A program made the translations under genes and the position numbers. Under the pieces are notes generated by a model. It was not told the origin of the DNA. It worked only from the letters and a program-made list of their open reading frames with translations, and did no database searches. A stretch of 64,000 nucleotides of DNA, taken from Bacteroidales bacterium (GTDB taxonomy: Bacteria; Bacteroidota; Bacteroidia; Bacteroidales; UBA932). Shown one piece after another: positions 63,891-64,000 of this stretch (its first letter is position 1; the number at the start of each line of letters is the position of its first letter). The DNA lies in NCBI GenBank assembly GCA_022648545.1, contig JALCMP010000002.1:124001-188000 (forward strand), in the 5' to 3' direction.

Positions 63891-64000
63891 ATGAAAAACG
63901 ACACCTCACGTACAATAAAGCACGATCCGGAATGCAATTCACTAAGAGCATGGATTTTGGCATCGAGGCCCAAAACACTTACCGGAGCCGCAATCCCTGT
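63891..64000 (+). CDS. menA: 1,4-dihydroxy-2-naphthoate polyprenyltransferase, N-terminal part
   Basis: Only the first 36 codons are inside the window. LRAWILASRPKTLTGAAIPV is the usual N-terminus of MenA, the membrane prenyltransferase that makes demethylmenaquinone; this would supply the quinone used by Na+-NQR. The frame is open to the window end. Another UbiA-family prenyltransferase is possible but less likely given the ASRPKTL motif. Confidence 0.8.
   Translation, partial: MKNDTSRTIKHDPECNSLRAWILASRPKTLTGAAIP

Overview
This window looks like chromosomal core DNA from an anaerobic or gut-type member of the Bacteroidota, probably order Bacteroidales. The evidence is the gene content (DUF4290, DUF3078, BT_3928-type DoxX, a DUF-type LolA next to ftsK, neighbouring lpxC/fabZ, archaeal-type ProRS), the Bacteroidota promoter form TAnnTTTG (best cases TTTG-N19/20-TAnnTTTG), the general lack of Shine-Dalgarno sequences, and an AT-leaning base composition judged by eye. 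A genus cannot be named safely. Genes are packed tightly, no stretch of 300 bases lacks a gene, and no insertion sequence, prophage, CRISPR array or integrase was seen.

Layout. 1-1669: 5' part of a UvrD/PcrA helicase (minus). 1792-9110: nqrABCDEF for the Na+-translocating NADH:quinone reductase plus a secreted C1B peptidase. 9111-11623: m5C rRNA methyltransferase, SRPBCC protein and pyrE (minus). 11667-12278: Nudix hydrolase. 12285-16114: LolA-like protein, ftsK and DUF4290 (minus). 16224-17279: membrane EEP-family hydrolase. 17271-29049: ten-gene minus-strand exopolysaccharide operon, starting with a lone receiver domain and ending with a receiver-histidine kinase. 29262-29336: initiator tRNA with its own promoter and terminator. 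29410-33065: hisS with the nfnAB transhydrogenase genes. 33104-35584: GH9-CE4 polysaccharidase. 35670-37448: sppA. 37456-42055: tilS, DUF3078, an unknown gene and proS. 42154-45051: W/Y/G-rich lipoprotein and FadL-like porin. 45063-49051: lpxD-lpxC-fabZ-lpxA-wbqC. 49198-53990: rimP-nusA-infB. 53985-55864: tmk and a DoxX-like protein. 55944-59023: folP, purB and a YjjG-like HAD. 58962-59339: FtsB/DivIC-like. 59391-62497: nucleotidyltransferase, CPBP protease, ManA-like protein and Hsp15-like S4 protein. 62494-63749: pth and rplY. 63891-64000: start of menA.

How the genes work together. NQR, MenA (menaquinone) and NfnAB (ferredoxin/NADH/NADPH exchange) outline a Na+-based anaerobic redox economy. 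lpxD/C/A, fabZ, LolA, SppA and the FadL-like porin serve the Gram-negative envelope. The polysaccharide operon has an initiating phosphoglycosyltransferase, three glycosyltransferases, a polymerase, a Wzz-type co-polymerase and a UDP-xylose synthase, but no recognisable flippase or Wza; it carries a half-length TolC-like protein instead, and several signalling or pseudo-signalling domains.

Most unusual points: the signalling-rich exopolysaccharide operon with degenerate receiver and kinase-like domains; two divergent gene pairs whose -7 boxes face each other as near-perfect inverted repeats; an lpxC-fabZ pair in the same frame split by one stop codon; and a ManA-like protein that lacks the expected zinc ligands. 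No wholly new system can be proved from sequence alone.
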